A DNA stretch of 64,000 bases, taken from the NCBI GenBank assembly GCA_035516255.1, contig DATJAL010000044.1, forward strand, positions 1-64,000, written 5' to 3'. The notes under the pieces were generated by a model. It did not search any database. It had not been told where the DNA came from and was given only the letters and a program-made list of their open reading frames with translations. Shown here piece after piece: positions 28,168-37,750 of the stretch. A program made the translations under genes and the position numbers. The stretch comes from Chitinivibrionales bacterium (lineage in GTDB: Bacteria > Fibrobacterota > Chitinivibrionia > Chitinivibrionales > FEN-1185). Position 1 is the first letter of the stretch; each line of letters begins with the position of its first letter.

Positions 28168-31100
28168 TCAGTGCGCGGCCGACGGAACACCGTTCCTGCG
28201 CGCAGACCGCCGGCCGGCCATGCGCTGTTTTAATCCGTCAAGATACAGATAGATAACCGGCGTGGTGAACAGCGTGAGCGCCTGTGAAAAAATGAGCCCG
28301 CCTATGATGGCGATGCCGAGCGGCTGGCGCAATTCGTAGCCGGAGCCGTGGCCGAATGCCAGCGGAACGGCGGCGAGGAGCGCCGCCATGGTCGTCATCA
28401 TGATGGGGCGAAACCGCAGGCAGCTCGCCTGGTAAATTGCCTCCACGGGGCTTTTGCCGTCCCTGCGTTGGGCCTGAATCGCAAAATCGACCATTAATAT
28501 GCCGTTCTTCTTCACCAGCCCGATAAGAAGCAGGATGCCGATAAGGCTGATGGCCGTGAATTGCGTGCCGGTGATGAGCATGGCGACGAACGCCCCCACG
28601 CCGGCCGACGGCAGCGTTGACAGAATGGTAAGCGGATGGAGGTAGCTTTCGTAAAGAACACCGAGCACGATGTACACGGCCAGAAGCGCAATGAGAATAA
28701 GAAAGGGCTCGTTTGCCAGGGAGGACTGGAACACCTGCGCGGTGCCCGCGAACCCGGTGCGGATTCCCTCGGGAATCACGTTTTTCTGCATTGCGGTCTT
28801 GATTGCCTGTATCCCACCGCCGAGCGACGATTTTTCGGGCAGGTTGAACGACAGTGTCACCGCCGGAAACTGTCCGTGATGGGCCACGGACAGCAGCGTG
28901 GGCGAAACGGTGTATTTGGAGAAAGCGCTGAATGGGACCATGGTGCCGGTGGAGCTCTGCACGAAGATCGACCGCAGCGCGTCCGGCCTCTCCCAGAATT
29001 GCGGCTCCACTTCCATGATGACGCGATATTGGTTGAGCAGCGTATACAGCACCGACACCGGCCGCTGTCCGAACGCGTCGTACAGGGTCTGGTCGACCTG
29101 CGCGGGCCGTATGCCAAGTCTGGACGCGGTTGACCTGTCTATGGTGAGCGTGGTGGACAGTCCCCTGTTCTGCTCGTCGCTCGAGATGTCCACGATTTCC
29201 GGAAGCGAGCGGAGCATCCGCTCGATGCGGGGCGCCCAGTCGTTAAGCAGGGACAAGTTGTCGCCGGTGAGGGTGAACTGGTACTGGCCTCCGCTCATCC
29301 TGCCGCCCACGCGCAAATCTTGCGCCGATTGCAGGAACGTCTGCGCGCCCGCCACGGCGCCGAGCCGCTTGCGAAGCCCCGCGATCACCTGGTCCGCGTC
29401 GTATTTCCTCTTGTCAAACGGCTTGAGCGAGATGAACATCCTGCCGGAATTCACGGTCTGGCCGCCGCCGGCGAACGCCACGAAATTGTCGATGGATGAA
29501 TCGGACCCGATGATGTTCGCGATCGCCTGCATCTTCGCCTTCATGGCCTGGAACGAGATGTCCTGGGCGGCCAGGACGCTTCCCATGATCCTTCCCGTAT
29601 CCTGCTGCGGGAAAAAACCCTTCGGCACGGCGCGGAACAGCACCACGGTGCACACGAGCGTGAGGACGGTGAGGCCGAGCATCAGCCTGCGGTGCCGGAG
29701 CCCGGCCTGCAGCCAGCGGCCGTAGCCCCTTTGGAGCCAAGCAAAGGCCCGCTCTAGAACCCCGCCGATTCCCCGTGCGCCGCCGGCCCGGTGCCGCCTG
29801 AGGATGGTTGCGCACATCATGGGCGTCGCCGTAAGCGAAATCACCATCGAAACCAGAATCGCAACCGCCAGCGTTATTGAAAATTCCCGAAACAGCCTGC
29901 CCATGATGCCGCCCATCAAAAGGATGGGGATGAACACCGCCACCAGCGAGATGCTCATTGACAGAACAGTAAAGCCGACCTCCCGGGCGCCTTCGAGCGC
30001 CGCCTGAAGCGGCGGCATGCCGGTCTCACGATGCCGGCTGATGTTTTCGAGCACCACGATGGCGTCGTCGACCACGAACCCGGTGGCGATGGTGAGCGCC
30101 ATGAGCGACAGGTTGTCGATGCTGTAGCCCAACAAGTACATGACGCCGAACGTCCCGATGAGCGAGACGGGAACGGCGATGGTGGGGATCAGCGCTGCGC
30201 GCACGTTCGCAAGGAAGGCGAACACCACAAGGATCACCAGTATCCCGGACAACAGCAGGGTCTTCTGCACCTCGCGGAGCGACGCGCGGATGGTGATGCT
30301 GCGGTCCATGATGGTGGACACCTTGACGCCGCCCGGCATGTCGGCCTCGATCTGTGGCAGCACCTTCTTGACATTGTCTATGGTCTCGATGATGTTGGCG
30401 CCGGGCTGCTTGAACACAATCACCGGGATGCCGGGCTTGCCGTTGATGAGCCCCAGATTGCGCAGGTCCTGCACCGAGTCCTTTACAGACGCGACATCGG
30501 CGAGCGTTACCGGCGTTCCGTTGTGGTTGGCAACCACGAGCGGCCGGTAGTCCTCTGCAACGAAGATCTGGTCGTTGGCGCCCACCTGCCACAGCCGCTC
30601 GTCGTCCTGGAGCCTGCCCTTGGGACGGTTGACATTTGCGGAGGCTATGGCGGCGCGCACCTGGTCAAACCCGATACCGTAGCCGGCCAGCGCGTCGGGG
30701 TTGAGGTCGACGCGGACCGCCGGGAGCGAGGCGCCTCCGACCATGGCCTGGCCCACCCCATCAACCTGGGACAATTTCTGCGCCATGATCGTGGACGCCG
30801 CATCGTAGAGCTTTGACGGCAGCAGGTCCCGCGAGGTGAGACCCAAAATAAGGATCGGCGCGTCCGCGGGGTTTACTTTCCGGTAACTCGGATTGGACAG
30901 CAGCGTGGAAGGCAGGTCTGCCCGGGCCGCGTTGATCGCGGCCTGCACGTCGCGTGCCGCGCCGTCGATGTCGCGGCCGAGATCGAACTGCAGGGTGACA
31001 TTGCTGGAGCCAAGGTAGCTTGTTGACGTCATTTCGTTGACACCCGCGATGCTTCCCAGCCGCCGCTCGAGCGGCGTGGCCACCGACGACGCCATGATCT

Positions 31101-31269
31101 CAGGACTGGCGCCCGGAAGCGACGCGGACACCGAGATCGTCGGGTAATCAACGTTAGGAAGCGGGGCCACGGGAAGGGCCCGAAGCGCCACCAGGCCCGC
31201 GAACGCCACGCCGATGGTGAGGAGCGAGGTGCCTATCGGCCGCTTGATAAATGGTGCCGAAATGTTCAT
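28168..31269 (-). CDS. RND efflux permease (HAE1 family, MdtC-like), second of a pair
   Basis: This is the proton-driven inner-membrane pump subunit, 1033 residues. I start at the ATG for MNISAPFIKRPIGTSLLT, the standard opening; the longer frame runs back across the stop of the preceding permease gene. Twelve membrane segments and two large periplasmic loops are visible. The TM4 proton relay GFVVDDAIVVLENI keeps both aspartates. The start lies 11 bases after the upstream permease stop. Two different permeases side by side are typical of MdtBC-type hetero-oligomeric pumps for bile salts, novobiocin and similar compounds. The substrate here is unknown. Confidence 0.94.
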   Translation of the reverse strand: MNISAPFIKRPIGTSLLTIGVAFAGLVALRALPVAPLPNVDYPTISVSASLPGASPEIMASSVATPLERRLGSIAGVNEMTSTSYLGSSNVTLQFDLGRDIDGAARDVQAAINAARADLPSTLLSNPSYRKVNPADAPILILGLTSRDLLPSKLYDAASTIMAQKLSQVDGVGQAMVGGASLPAVRVDLNPDALAGYGIGFDQVRAAIASANVNRPKGRLQDDERLWQVGANDQIFVAEDYRPLVVANHNGTPVTLADVASVKDSVQDLRNLGLINGKPGIPVIVFKQPGANIIETIDNVKKVLPQIEADMPGGVKVSTIMDRSITIRASLREVQKTLLLSGILVILVVFAFLANVRAALIPTIAVPVSLIGTFGVMYLLGYSIDNLSLMALTIATGFVVDDAIVVLENISRHRETGMPPLQAALEGAREVGFTVLSMSISLVAVFIPILLMGGIMGRLFREFSITLAVAILVSMVISLTATPMMCATILRRHRAGGARGIGGVLERAFAWLQRGYGRWLQAGLRHRRLMLGLTVLTLVCTVVLFRAVPKGFFPQQDTGRIMGSVLAAQDISFQAMKAKMQAIANIIGSDSSIDNFVAFAGGGQTVNSGRMFISLKPFDKRKYDADQVIAGLRKRLGAVAGAQTFLQSAQDLRVGGRMSGGQYQFTLTGDNLSLLNDWAPRIERMLRSLPEIVDISSDEQNRGLSTTLTIDRSTASRLGIRPAQVDQTLYDAFGQRPVSVLYTLLNQYRVIMEVEPQFWERPDALRSIFVQSSTGTMVPFSAFSKYTVSPTLLSVAHHGQFPAVTLSFNLPEKSSLGGGIQAIKTAMQKNVIPEGIRTGFAGTAQVFQSSLANEPFLILIALLAVYIVLGVLYESYLHPLTILSTLPSAGVGAFVAMLITGTQFTAISLIGILLLIGLVKKNGILMVDFAIQAQRRDGKSPVEAIYQASCLRFRPIMMTTMAALLAAVPLAFGHGSGYELRQPLGIAIIGGLIFSQALTLFTTPVIYLYLDGLKQRMAGRRSARRNGVPSAAH

Positions 31270-31280
31270 GGCACGCCCCG

Positions 31281-34200
31281 CTATCCGCTGCGGCCCGAGG
31301 CCGGCTTCTTGGTAAGGCTGTGTTGCAGCCTGGCGAACCACAGGTAAATCACCGGCGTGGTGTACAGTGTGAGCGCCTGGGAGAAGATGAGGCCGCCGAT
31401 AATGGAAATGCCCAGCGGACGGCGAAGCTCCGAGCCAACGCCGCCGCCGAACGCCAGCGGTACTGCCGCGAACAGAGCGGCGAGCGTGGTCATCATGATG
31501 GGCCTGAAGCGCAGCAGGCTCGCCTGATAGATCGCCTCCCGCGGAGGCTTTCCCTCCTCCCGCTCCGCCTGCAGGGCGAAGTCGACCATCATGATGCCGT
31601 TCTTCTTGACGATGCCGATGAGCAGGATTATGCCGATAAGCGCGATGATGCTGAATTCCATGCGGAAGAGCAGAAGTGCCCCCAGCGCGCCCACGCCGGC
31701 CGATGGAAGTGTGGACAGGATCGTAACCGGGTGGACGTAACTCTCGTACAGTACTCCCAGCACGATATACACGGTGATGAGCGCGGCCAGGATCAGAAAA
31801 AACTCATTTGTCAATGACGACTGCAACGCCTCGGCCGTTCCCTGGAAGGTGGCGTAAATCGACGGCGGCAGCCCGATCTTTTTGGCCTCGGCCAGCACAA
31901 TCTTTATCGCCTTGCCCAGCGAAACACCCGGGGCGAGGTTGAAGGACACCAGCGACGCCGGGAACTGGCCCTGGCGGCCCACGGTAAGAACGCTTGTCGT
32001 GTCGGTCACGCGGGAGATCGCGCCGAGCGGCACGCGGCCGTTTGTCGCGCTTCGTAAGTAAAGGTCGCGAAGCAGGTCCGGGTTCTTACCGAACTCCGGC
32101 TTTACTTCCAGGATCACGCGGTACTGGGACAACTGGGTGAAAATCGTGGATATCATGCGCTGGCCGTAGGCATCGTATAGGGCGTTGTCCACGTCCATTG
32201 CCGTGAGGCCGAGGCGGGCGGCCGTGGGCCGGTCGATGGAAAGCCGCGCCTGCAGGCCGTGCAGCTGCTGGTCGCTCGACACGTCCGCCAGTTCGGGCCT
32301 TGTCGAAAGGTCCTCCACCAGCCGCTGCGTCCACAGGCCCAGCTCGCCGGCGTCCGGGTCTTCGAGGCTGTACTGGTACAGGCTCTTGCTGACGCTGCTC
32401 TCTATTGTCAAGTCCTGCACCGGCAGCATGAACAGCCGGATGCCGGGAATGCCGCGCGTCTCGCTGACCAGCCTGCGAATCACTTCCGTGGCGTCGACTT
32501 TGCGTTTGCCCTCGGGCTTCAGGTTGATGAGCAGCCTGCCCGCGTTAAGCGTCTGGTTCGTGCCATCCACACCGATGAAGGAAGACAGGCTTTGAACCGC
32601 GGAATCGGAAAGCACGGCGCGGGCAAGCGTTCGTTGCAGCGACGCCATTGCGGGAAAGGACACGCTTTGCGAGGCCTCGGTGAATCCGGCGACCATGCCC
32701 GTGTCTTGAACGGGGAAAAAACCCTTGGGGATCACGAAGAAGAGCAGCACCGTAACCGCCAGCGTACCCACGGCGACAAGAAGCATGGGGCCTTGCCTAT
32801 CCAACACCCATCGGAGCGAATTTCCGTACCCAGCGATGATATTGTCGAAAACCCGCTGCGAGCTTTTGTAAACGGGATTCTGCTCTTGCTCGGGCCTGCG
32901 GCGCAAAAGGAGCGCGCACATCATGGGAGTGAGGGTGAGAGAGACGATTGCCGATATGAGAATGGTTACGCCCAGGGTGATGGAAAACTCACGGAAAAGC
33001 CTTCCCACCACGTCGCCCATGAAAAGAAGCGGAATCAGCACGGCGATAAGCGAAATCGTAAGCGATATGATGGTGAAGGCGATCTGCTTCGATCCCTTGA
33101 GCGCCGCATCAATCGGCGAATATCCTTCCTCGATAAAGCGGGAGATGTTTTCGATCATCACGATCGCGTCGTCAACCACGAAGCCCGCCGAAATGGCGAG
33201 CGCCATGAGCGTGAGATTGTTGAGCGAAAACCCGAGCAGGTACATGATGCCGAACGTGCCGACCAGCGAGAGCGGAACCGCCAGCCCGGGAATGAGCGTG
33301 CCTGCCGACGTGCGCAGAAACACGAAAATCACCGCAACCACCAGGAAACACGCCAGTATCAGCTCGACTTCCACGTCGTGGACCGAGGCGCGTATGGTGA
33401 CCGTACGGTCGCTCAGGATTTCCGCCTTCACGCCCGGCGGCAGCATGGTCTGCAATTGCGGCAGCACCTGCTTGATCCTGTCGACCACCGCGATCACGTT
33501 GGAGCCAGGCTGGCGCTGGATGTTGAGCACCACTGACGGCGTGTCGTCCTTCCAAGCGGAAAGCTGCGAGTTTTCCACATCGTCAACCACGTCGGCCACA
33601 TCGGACACGCGTACCGGAGAGCCATTGCGGAATGCGATGATAAGCGGCTTGTACTGATCGCTGGACGAAAGCTGATCGTTTGCGCCGATAGTGGACGCCT
33701 GGTGCGGGCCGTCGAAGCTGCCCTTGGCCGCGTCGACGTTCTGCGCCGATACGGCCGTGCGCAGGTCCTCCAGCGTAAGGTTGTACGAGGCCAGCGCCGT
33801 CGGGTTCACCTGTATTCTTACGGCGGGCCTGCGTCCGCCGCCCACGGTGACCAGCCCCACGCCGGGAACTTCGGAAATTTTTGGCGCGAGCCTCGTCTCG
33901 GCCGCGTCCTCCACCTGCGCCAGCGGCAGGGTCGTGGAGGTGAGCGCCACGGTCATCACCGGCGCGTCCGCCGGGTTCACCTTGGAGTACACCGGCGGCG
34001 TGGGCAGGTCGGTGGGCAAAAAGGTTGTCGCCGCGTTGATCGCGGCCTGGACTTCCTGTTCCGCAACGTCAAGCGTCTGCTTCAGGTCGAACTGCAGGGT
34101 GATCACCGATGCACCGCCCGAGCTTGCCGAGGTCATGCGGCGCAGGCCCGCCATCTGGCCGAACTGCCGCTCCAGCGGGGCGGTCACGGTGGTGGCCAGT

Positions 34201-34373
34201 ACCTCGGGCGACGCGCCCGGATACAGCGTGAGTACCTGCATGGTGGGATAGTCCACCTGCGGCAGGGCGGACAAGGGCAATTGTTTGAACGCAAAGAGTC
34301 CGGCCAGAAAGATCGCGGCCATGATGAGCGAGGTGGCTATGGGACGGACAATGAAAATTCTTGAGGGGTTCAT
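31281..34373 (-). CDS. RND efflux permease (HAE1 family, MdtB-like), first of a pair
   Basis: It has 1030 residues and opens MNPSRIFIVRPIATSLIMAAIF, as in MdtB-type proteins. It has full HAE1 architecture with TM4 GFVVDDAIVMIENI, LERQFGQMAGL in the first porter domain, and GIVKKNGIMMVDFALQAER near TM11. It differs clearly from the downstream paralogue, which supports a heteromeric pump and argues against a recent duplication. It follows the adaptor gene after 66 bases. Confidence 0.95.
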   Translation of the reverse strand: MNPSRIFIVRPIATSLIMAAIFLAGLFAFKQLPLSALPQVDYPTMQVLTLYPGASPEVLATTVTAPLERQFGQMAGLRRMTSASSGGASVITLQFDLKQTLDVAEQEVQAAINAATTFLPTDLPTPPVYSKVNPADAPVMTVALTSTTLPLAQVEDAAETRLAPKISEVPGVGLVTVGGGRRPAVRIQVNPTALASYNLTLEDLRTAVSAQNVDAAKGSFDGPHQASTIGANDQLSSSDQYKPLIIAFRNGSPVRVSDVADVVDDVENSQLSAWKDDTPSVVLNIQRQPGSNVIAVVDRIKQVLPQLQTMLPPGVKAEILSDRTVTIRASVHDVEVELILACFLVVAVIFVFLRTSAGTLIPGLAVPLSLVGTFGIMYLLGFSLNNLTLMALAISAGFVVDDAIVMIENISRFIEEGYSPIDAALKGSKQIAFTIISLTISLIAVLIPLLFMGDVVGRLFREFSITLGVTILISAIVSLTLTPMMCALLLRRRPEQEQNPVYKSSQRVFDNIIAGYGNSLRWVLDRQGPMLLVAVGTLAVTVLLFFVIPKGFFPVQDTGMVAGFTEASQSVSFPAMASLQRTLARAVLSDSAVQSLSSFIGVDGTNQTLNAGRLLINLKPEGKRKVDATEVIRRLVSETRGIPGIRLFMLPVQDLTIESSVSKSLYQYSLEDPDAGELGLWTQRLVEDLSTRPELADVSSDQQLHGLQARLSIDRPTAARLGLTAMDVDNALYDAYGQRMISTIFTQLSQYRVILEVKPEFGKNPDLLRDLYLRSATNGRVPLGAISRVTDTTSVLTVGRQGQFPASLVSFNLAPGVSLGKAIKIVLAEAKKIGLPPSIYATFQGTAEALQSSLTNEFFLILAALITVYIVLGVLYESYVHPVTILSTLPSAGVGALGALLLFRMEFSIIALIGIILLIGIVKKNGIMMVDFALQAEREEGKPPREAIYQASLLRFRPIMMTTLAALFAAVPLAFGGGVGSELRRPLGISIIGGLIFSQALTLYTTPVIYLWFARLQHSLTKKPASGRSG

Positions 34374-34439
34374 CGTTTGCTTTTCTTTCGGGTGCTCATG
34401 CCTTTACATAAGATAACAGGCCGGTCAATTGATCAAAGT

Positions 34440-35660
34440 TCAATGAGGTTCCTGCCGCCGGCCGTGCTTGCGATCCGATGCACCGGCGGCGCGCGCGACG
34501 GCACGGGAGGTGTCCGGCATCAGCACTTTTGCGCCCTCGTGCAACCGGTCGGCTCCCTCTACAACCGCAAGGTCTCCCGCGCTGACGCCAGTATCGATGG
34601 CCGTCAGGTCGCCTTCGGACGGCCCGACCGCAACCTGCTGGACCGAAACCGAACGGTCCGGACGGACGAGATACACGAACGTCCCCTGCGGCCCCTTCTG
34701 CACGGCCGCCTGCGGAACTATCACCGTTTTCTCCTGAACATCCAGCAGCATATGCGCATTCACAAACTGGCCGGGGAACAACTGGTTGTCCTGGTTCGCA
34801 AACTCCGCCTTGCACCGCACCGTTCCCGTCGACGGGTCGATCTCGTTATCCATGGAGACGAGTCTCCCCTGCGCCAGTTGCGTCTTCTCGCTACGGTCAA
34901 AGGCTTTTACTTCCGGAAAACCGTTTGACCTGATCTTCGCCAGCAGGCGCTGGACATTGTCTTCGGGAATGGAAAACACCACGCTGATCGGCTGCAACTG
35001 GGTGATCACCACGATGCCGTTTGGATCAGCGGCGTGGACGATGTTTCCGGGGTCAACCAGGCGCAGCCCAGCCTTGCCCGAGGCAGGGGCCGTGATCCTG
35101 CAATACGAAAGCTGGACCCGTGCGTTGGCAAGGATGCCGCTGTCGAGCGTAACGGTGCCTTCGTACTGCTGCACGAGCGCCTGCTGCGTGGCGAGCTGCT
35201 GTTCCGGGATTGCGTTCTGTTTTATCAAGTCCACGTACCGGCTCAGGTCTATCCTGGCGTTTGCCAGGAGGGCGCGATCGCGGGCCAATTGCCCAACGGC
35301 CTGTGTGACCTGCGCTTCAAACGGTCGTGGGTCGATCACGGCGAGAAGATCTCCTTTGCGAATGGCTTGGCCCTCCCGGAAGAGCACCTGCACCAGCTCG
35401 CCGTCGACCCTGGTCTTCACCGTGACGGTCTGCAGCGGCGTGACCGAGCCCATGCCGGTGATATATACGTGGATGTCGCCAACATAGGCCTTTGAGGCGA
35501 CAACGGGTACCGCCTGCTGCGGGCCGCCGGCGCCGGCTTTCCAGGCACCGTGGCCGCCGGTTTGCTCCTGTTGCGCCTGTCGGCCGCAGAAAAACAGCGT
35601 GCACAATCCGGCCACGCCGAACGCTTCGGCAAGGCGAAGCGCTTTACGCAACCGAATCAT
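34440..35660 (-). CDS. RND efflux periplasmic adaptor (membrane fusion protein, MdtA-like)
   Basis: The adaptor links the permeases to the outer-membrane duct. It has 406 residues from the ATG giving MIRLRKALRLAEAFGVAGL; a longer frame exists but lacks a signal at its start. A lipobox-like LCTLFFC near residue 24 suggests lipid anchoring. The barrel-sandwich (lipoyl) halves VKTRVDGELVQVLFREGQAIRKGDLLAVID and ITAPASGKAGLRLVDPGNIV flank a helical hairpin (about 110-165) rich in Gln and Leu. A beta-barrel and membrane-proximal domain follow. It is first in the operon adaptor, MdtB-like, MdtC-like, outer-membrane factor. Confidence 0.93.
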   Translation of the reverse strand: MIRLRKALRLAEAFGVAGLCTLFFCGRQAQQEQTGGHGAWKAGAGGPQQAVPVVASKAYVGDIHVYITGMGSVTPLQTVTVKTRVDGELVQVLFREGQAIRKGDLLAVIDPRPFEAQVTQAVGQLARDRALLANARIDLSRYVDLIKQNAIPEQQLATQQALVQQYEGTVTLDSGILANARVQLSYCRITAPASGKAGLRLVDPGNIVHAADPNGIVVITQLQPISVVFSIPEDNVQRLLAKIRSNGFPEVKAFDRSEKTQLAQGRLVSMDNEIDPSTGTVRCKAEFANQDNQLFPGQFVNAHMLLDVQEKTVIVPQAAVQKGPQGTFVYLVRPDRSVSVQQVAVGPSEGDLTAIDTGVSAGDLAVVEGADRLHEGAKVLMPDTSRAVARAAGASDRKHGRRQEPH

Positions 35661-36096
35661 GATTGAGCAGTTGTTGAGTGGGTGTGAAGCGGTGATATGC
35701 CGACAACCCATAGGCCTGTGTTTAACCATCATGATACCTGCTTATCGAAAAAGTTTAAGGAAGCGGGCATTTAAGGGAATCTTCAATAAGATATTTGGCC
35801 GATTAATATCTAAAAATGTTACAAAACCCAGAAAAATATTTAGATAGGTATATGGTGAACATACTTAATGAGCGCGCAAATACCGCGCCAGCGGAACAAT
35901 AATAAATAGGAAAAAGCCGCGTCATGGCTGTTCAATATCTGCAAGAGCAGCTTGAGCACGGAGCAATTTTCCAGCCCCCTACGCCCGCATCACGGCGTAA
36001 AGGAAAATTGTGGTGGGTCGCAGAAATTATCTTTTCCTTAAAAAGGATATCCGCATAAACGAGTTCAAGGGCTGATTCTCATAATGTAGTTCACCT
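35661..36096. other. Intergenic region between the efflux operon and tRNA-Arg
   Basis: I see no gene. The sequence is A+T rich near the efflux operon (35740-35890) and presumably includes its promoter, with poly-A runs and atattt motifs but no clear operator. No integrase or transposase fragment is recognisable here, although the block lies next to a tRNA. Confidence 0.4.
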
Positions 36097-36106
36097 CATG
36101 GTCAAC

Positions 36107-36136
36107 TTGAGATCAATTGCAGTATGAATGTATATT
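36107..36136 (+). promoter_or_regulatory. Promoter of tRNA-Arg
   Basis: A -35 box TTGAGA (36107-36112) and a -10 box TATATT (36131-36136) are 18 bases apart. They would place the transcription start about six bases before the tRNA. The same arrangement is preserved in the relic at 26593-26622, which supports functional importance. Confidence 0.7.
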
Positions 36137-36148
36137 TTTACTCATTAT

Positions 36149-36222
36149 GCGGCCATAGCTCAATTGGATAGAGCTTCTGACTACGGATCAGAAGGTTGGG
36201 GGTTCAAGTCCCTCTGGCCGTG
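36149..36222 (+). tRNA. tRNA-Arg (anticodon ACG)
   Basis: A complete cloverleaf can be drawn. The acceptor stem is GCGGCCA/TGGCCGT (one G-U pair at 1-72), the D-stem GCTC/GAGC, the anticodon stem TCTGA/TCAGA with loop CTACGGA, and the T-stem GGGGG/CCCTC with loop TTCAAGT. The anticodon is ACG, normally edited to ICG and reading CGU/CGC/CGA. CCA is not encoded. A promoter and a terminator flank it. Fragments of this gene occur at four other places in the window. Confidence 0.96.
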
Positions 36223-36237
36223 CTAAAAAAAGCCTCA

Positions 36238-36276
36238 AAAAGCGCCAATATTACGCGGATTGGGGCTTTTTTATTT
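36238..36276 (+). terminator. Rho-independent terminator after tRNA-Arg
   Basis: The stem GCGCCAAT/ATTGGGGC (one mismatch) with a nine-base loop is followed directly by TTTTTTATTTCTTC. It starts 16 bases after the tRNA. Confidence 0.75.
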
Positions 36277-36444
36277 CTTCTTCCTCTATATCCTCCATAC
36301 GCTCAGTCAGTGCGAACCGCATTGGGGATTTATGCGGAATTATTGTCAATCGCAAAGAAAGCATGCTTTACTAAGAGGTACCTGCCGCAATGAAAGATGA
36401 AAGCGCGGTTCGTTTTGTGCCGATTAAAAATAGGAGTCATGCAG

Positions 36445-37671
36445 ATGACTGATCGATTATCAAAAAGACGACATCGGTTCTTCGCTCCCCTCGTGATTCT
36501 GTTTTTTATTCCGGTTCTATTGTTTGCTCAAGTAACGTGGACGCAGAGACCGAACGTGTTCTCCGGAAACTTCTATCCTGAAATCTGCTGGGCAGGCGAC
36601 AAGCTGATCGTTGTCACCGGCGGCGGAACGATTTACACTTCGTCCGACGCGACCCAATGGACCAGCAGGACTTCCGGGACATCCAAAAAATTGAACCGCG
36701 TTGCGTGGACTGGAACCCAGACGATTGCTGTGGGCGACAGCGGTATCATCCTTACCTCACCAACCGGTATCGACTGGACCATTCAGAATTCCGGGACCAA
36801 GCGGAATTTGCATTGCGTTTTACAAGCGGGAAATCAACTGGTGGCCGTTGGCGACAGCGGCACTATCCTGACTTCACCTGATGGAACAGTATGGGCAAGC
36901 CAAACATCTAATACCGTGCAAACGATTTATGGCTGTGCGTGGACCGGGACGCAAATTGTGGTTGTCGGTGATGGAACCATTCTCACTTCACCTAATGGCG
37001 TCGACTGGACCTCGCATGACAGTATCTTCGCGGTTCACAACAGCGATTATAGAAAGGATGTGTTTAGTTTGTGGGACGTTGTTTGGACGGGAACTCGCCT
37101 TGTGGCGGTGGGCTCAAATTCCGCACATGTAACATCCCAAAACGGCATTGACTGGACACGTCAGCCTGTTGGCGCAGGTGATTCGGTAACCACCGAGGCA
37201 ATTATCTGGAGCGGAAAAATCGTGGTCGGGGTGGACAACCCCGGTATCATTAGTTCTCCGGACGGCATTTGGTGGACGACCCAGAACATGCGGTCGCCCT
37301 ATACCATGAACAGCGTTGCGTGGACCGGAACACTGTTCATCGCACTTTCGATCAGTGGTGAAGTTTATGTTTCCCCTTTCGATTCCTCCGCCGCCCCGGT
37401 TCGAAACGAAACTCGATGTCGCCGCGATCATTCTTTTACGCTGTCAAACGACGCATCTTCCCTCGATGCATATTTTCCCTCTTCAATGATGGATGTCCCG
37501 GGATGCTTTTCAATCTACACTCTTGAGGGCAAATTGATAATGAGGCAGACCATTACCTTGACATCAGCGCATCATGAATGGGACATAAGCCATATTCCTG
37601 AAGGGGCGTATTTCTTTTCGGTTTATCAAAACAACACCAACAACATAAAAATTTTTGAAAGATTACGGTAG
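36445..37671 (+). CDS. Secreted beta-propeller protein with sorting-like C-terminus
   Basis: The 408-residue protein has a signal peptide (about residues 9-30, PLVILFFIPVLLFA). AGGAG sits eight bases before the chosen ATG; an ATG six bases upstream is too close to it. The body has six or seven repeats of about 45 residues with W-T-G-T-Q ... V-A-V-G-D-S-G-x-I-x-T-S-P-x-G-x-D-W-T, a BNR/Asp-box-like or YCF48-type propeller. The last 60 residues (FSIYTLEGKLIMRQ ... IPEGAYFFSVY) resemble a type IX secretion sorting domain. The stop codon lies inside a tRNA-Arg 3' fragment. The gene is lower in G+C than its neighbours. Confidence 0.8.
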   Translation: MTDRLSKRRHRFFAPLVILFFIPVLLFAQVTWTQRPNVFSGNFYPEICWAGDKLIVVTGGGTIYTSSDATQWTSRTSGTSKKLNRVAWTGTQTIAVGDSGIILTSPTGIDWTIQNSGTKRNLHCVLQAGNQLVAVGDSGTILTSPDGTVWASQTSNTVQTIYGCAWTGTQIVVVGDGTILTSPNGVDWTSHDSIFAVHNSDYRKDVFSLWDVVWTGTRLVAVGSNSAHVTSQNGIDWTRQPVGAGDSVTTEAIIWSGKIVVGVDNPGIISSPDGIWWTTQNMRSPYTMNSVAWTGTLFIALSISGEVYVSPFDSSAAPVRNETRCRRDHSFTLSNDASSLDAYFPSSMMDVPGCFSIYTLEGKLIMRQTITLTSAHHEWDISHIPEGAYFFSVYQNNTNNIKIFERLR

Positions 37672-37699
37672 TAGGTTGGGGGTCCAAGTCCCTCTGGCC
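37661..37699 (+). pseudogene. tRNA-Arg relic 3 (3' half)
   Basis: Bases 37673-37699 match the T-arm and acceptor 3' strand of tRNA-Arg (36193-36219) at 26 of 27 positions. Gapped similarity reaches back to the anticodon (GATTACGG against GACTACGG). The 5' half is absent, and the preceding bases are the 3' end of the propeller gene. It has the same orientation as the intact tRNA 1.45 kb upstream. Confidence 0.85.
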
Positions 37700-37708
37700 T
37701 TACCACTA

Positions 37709-37750
37709 AAAAGCTCCGTATACCGTGCAATGTGCGCGGGGAGCTTTTTT
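37709..37750 (+). terminator. Rho-independent terminator after the propeller gene
   Basis: The stem AAAAGCTCC/GGAGCTTTT is followed by a run of T. It lies ten bases after the tRNA relic. Its sequence differs from the terminator of the intact tRNA. Confidence 0.75.

Noticed and set aside
37661-37699. Second functional tRNA gene
   Set aside because: Only the T-arm and 3' acceptor strand are preserved; the preceding sequence is protein-coding and no D-arm or 5' acceptor strand can be drawn.
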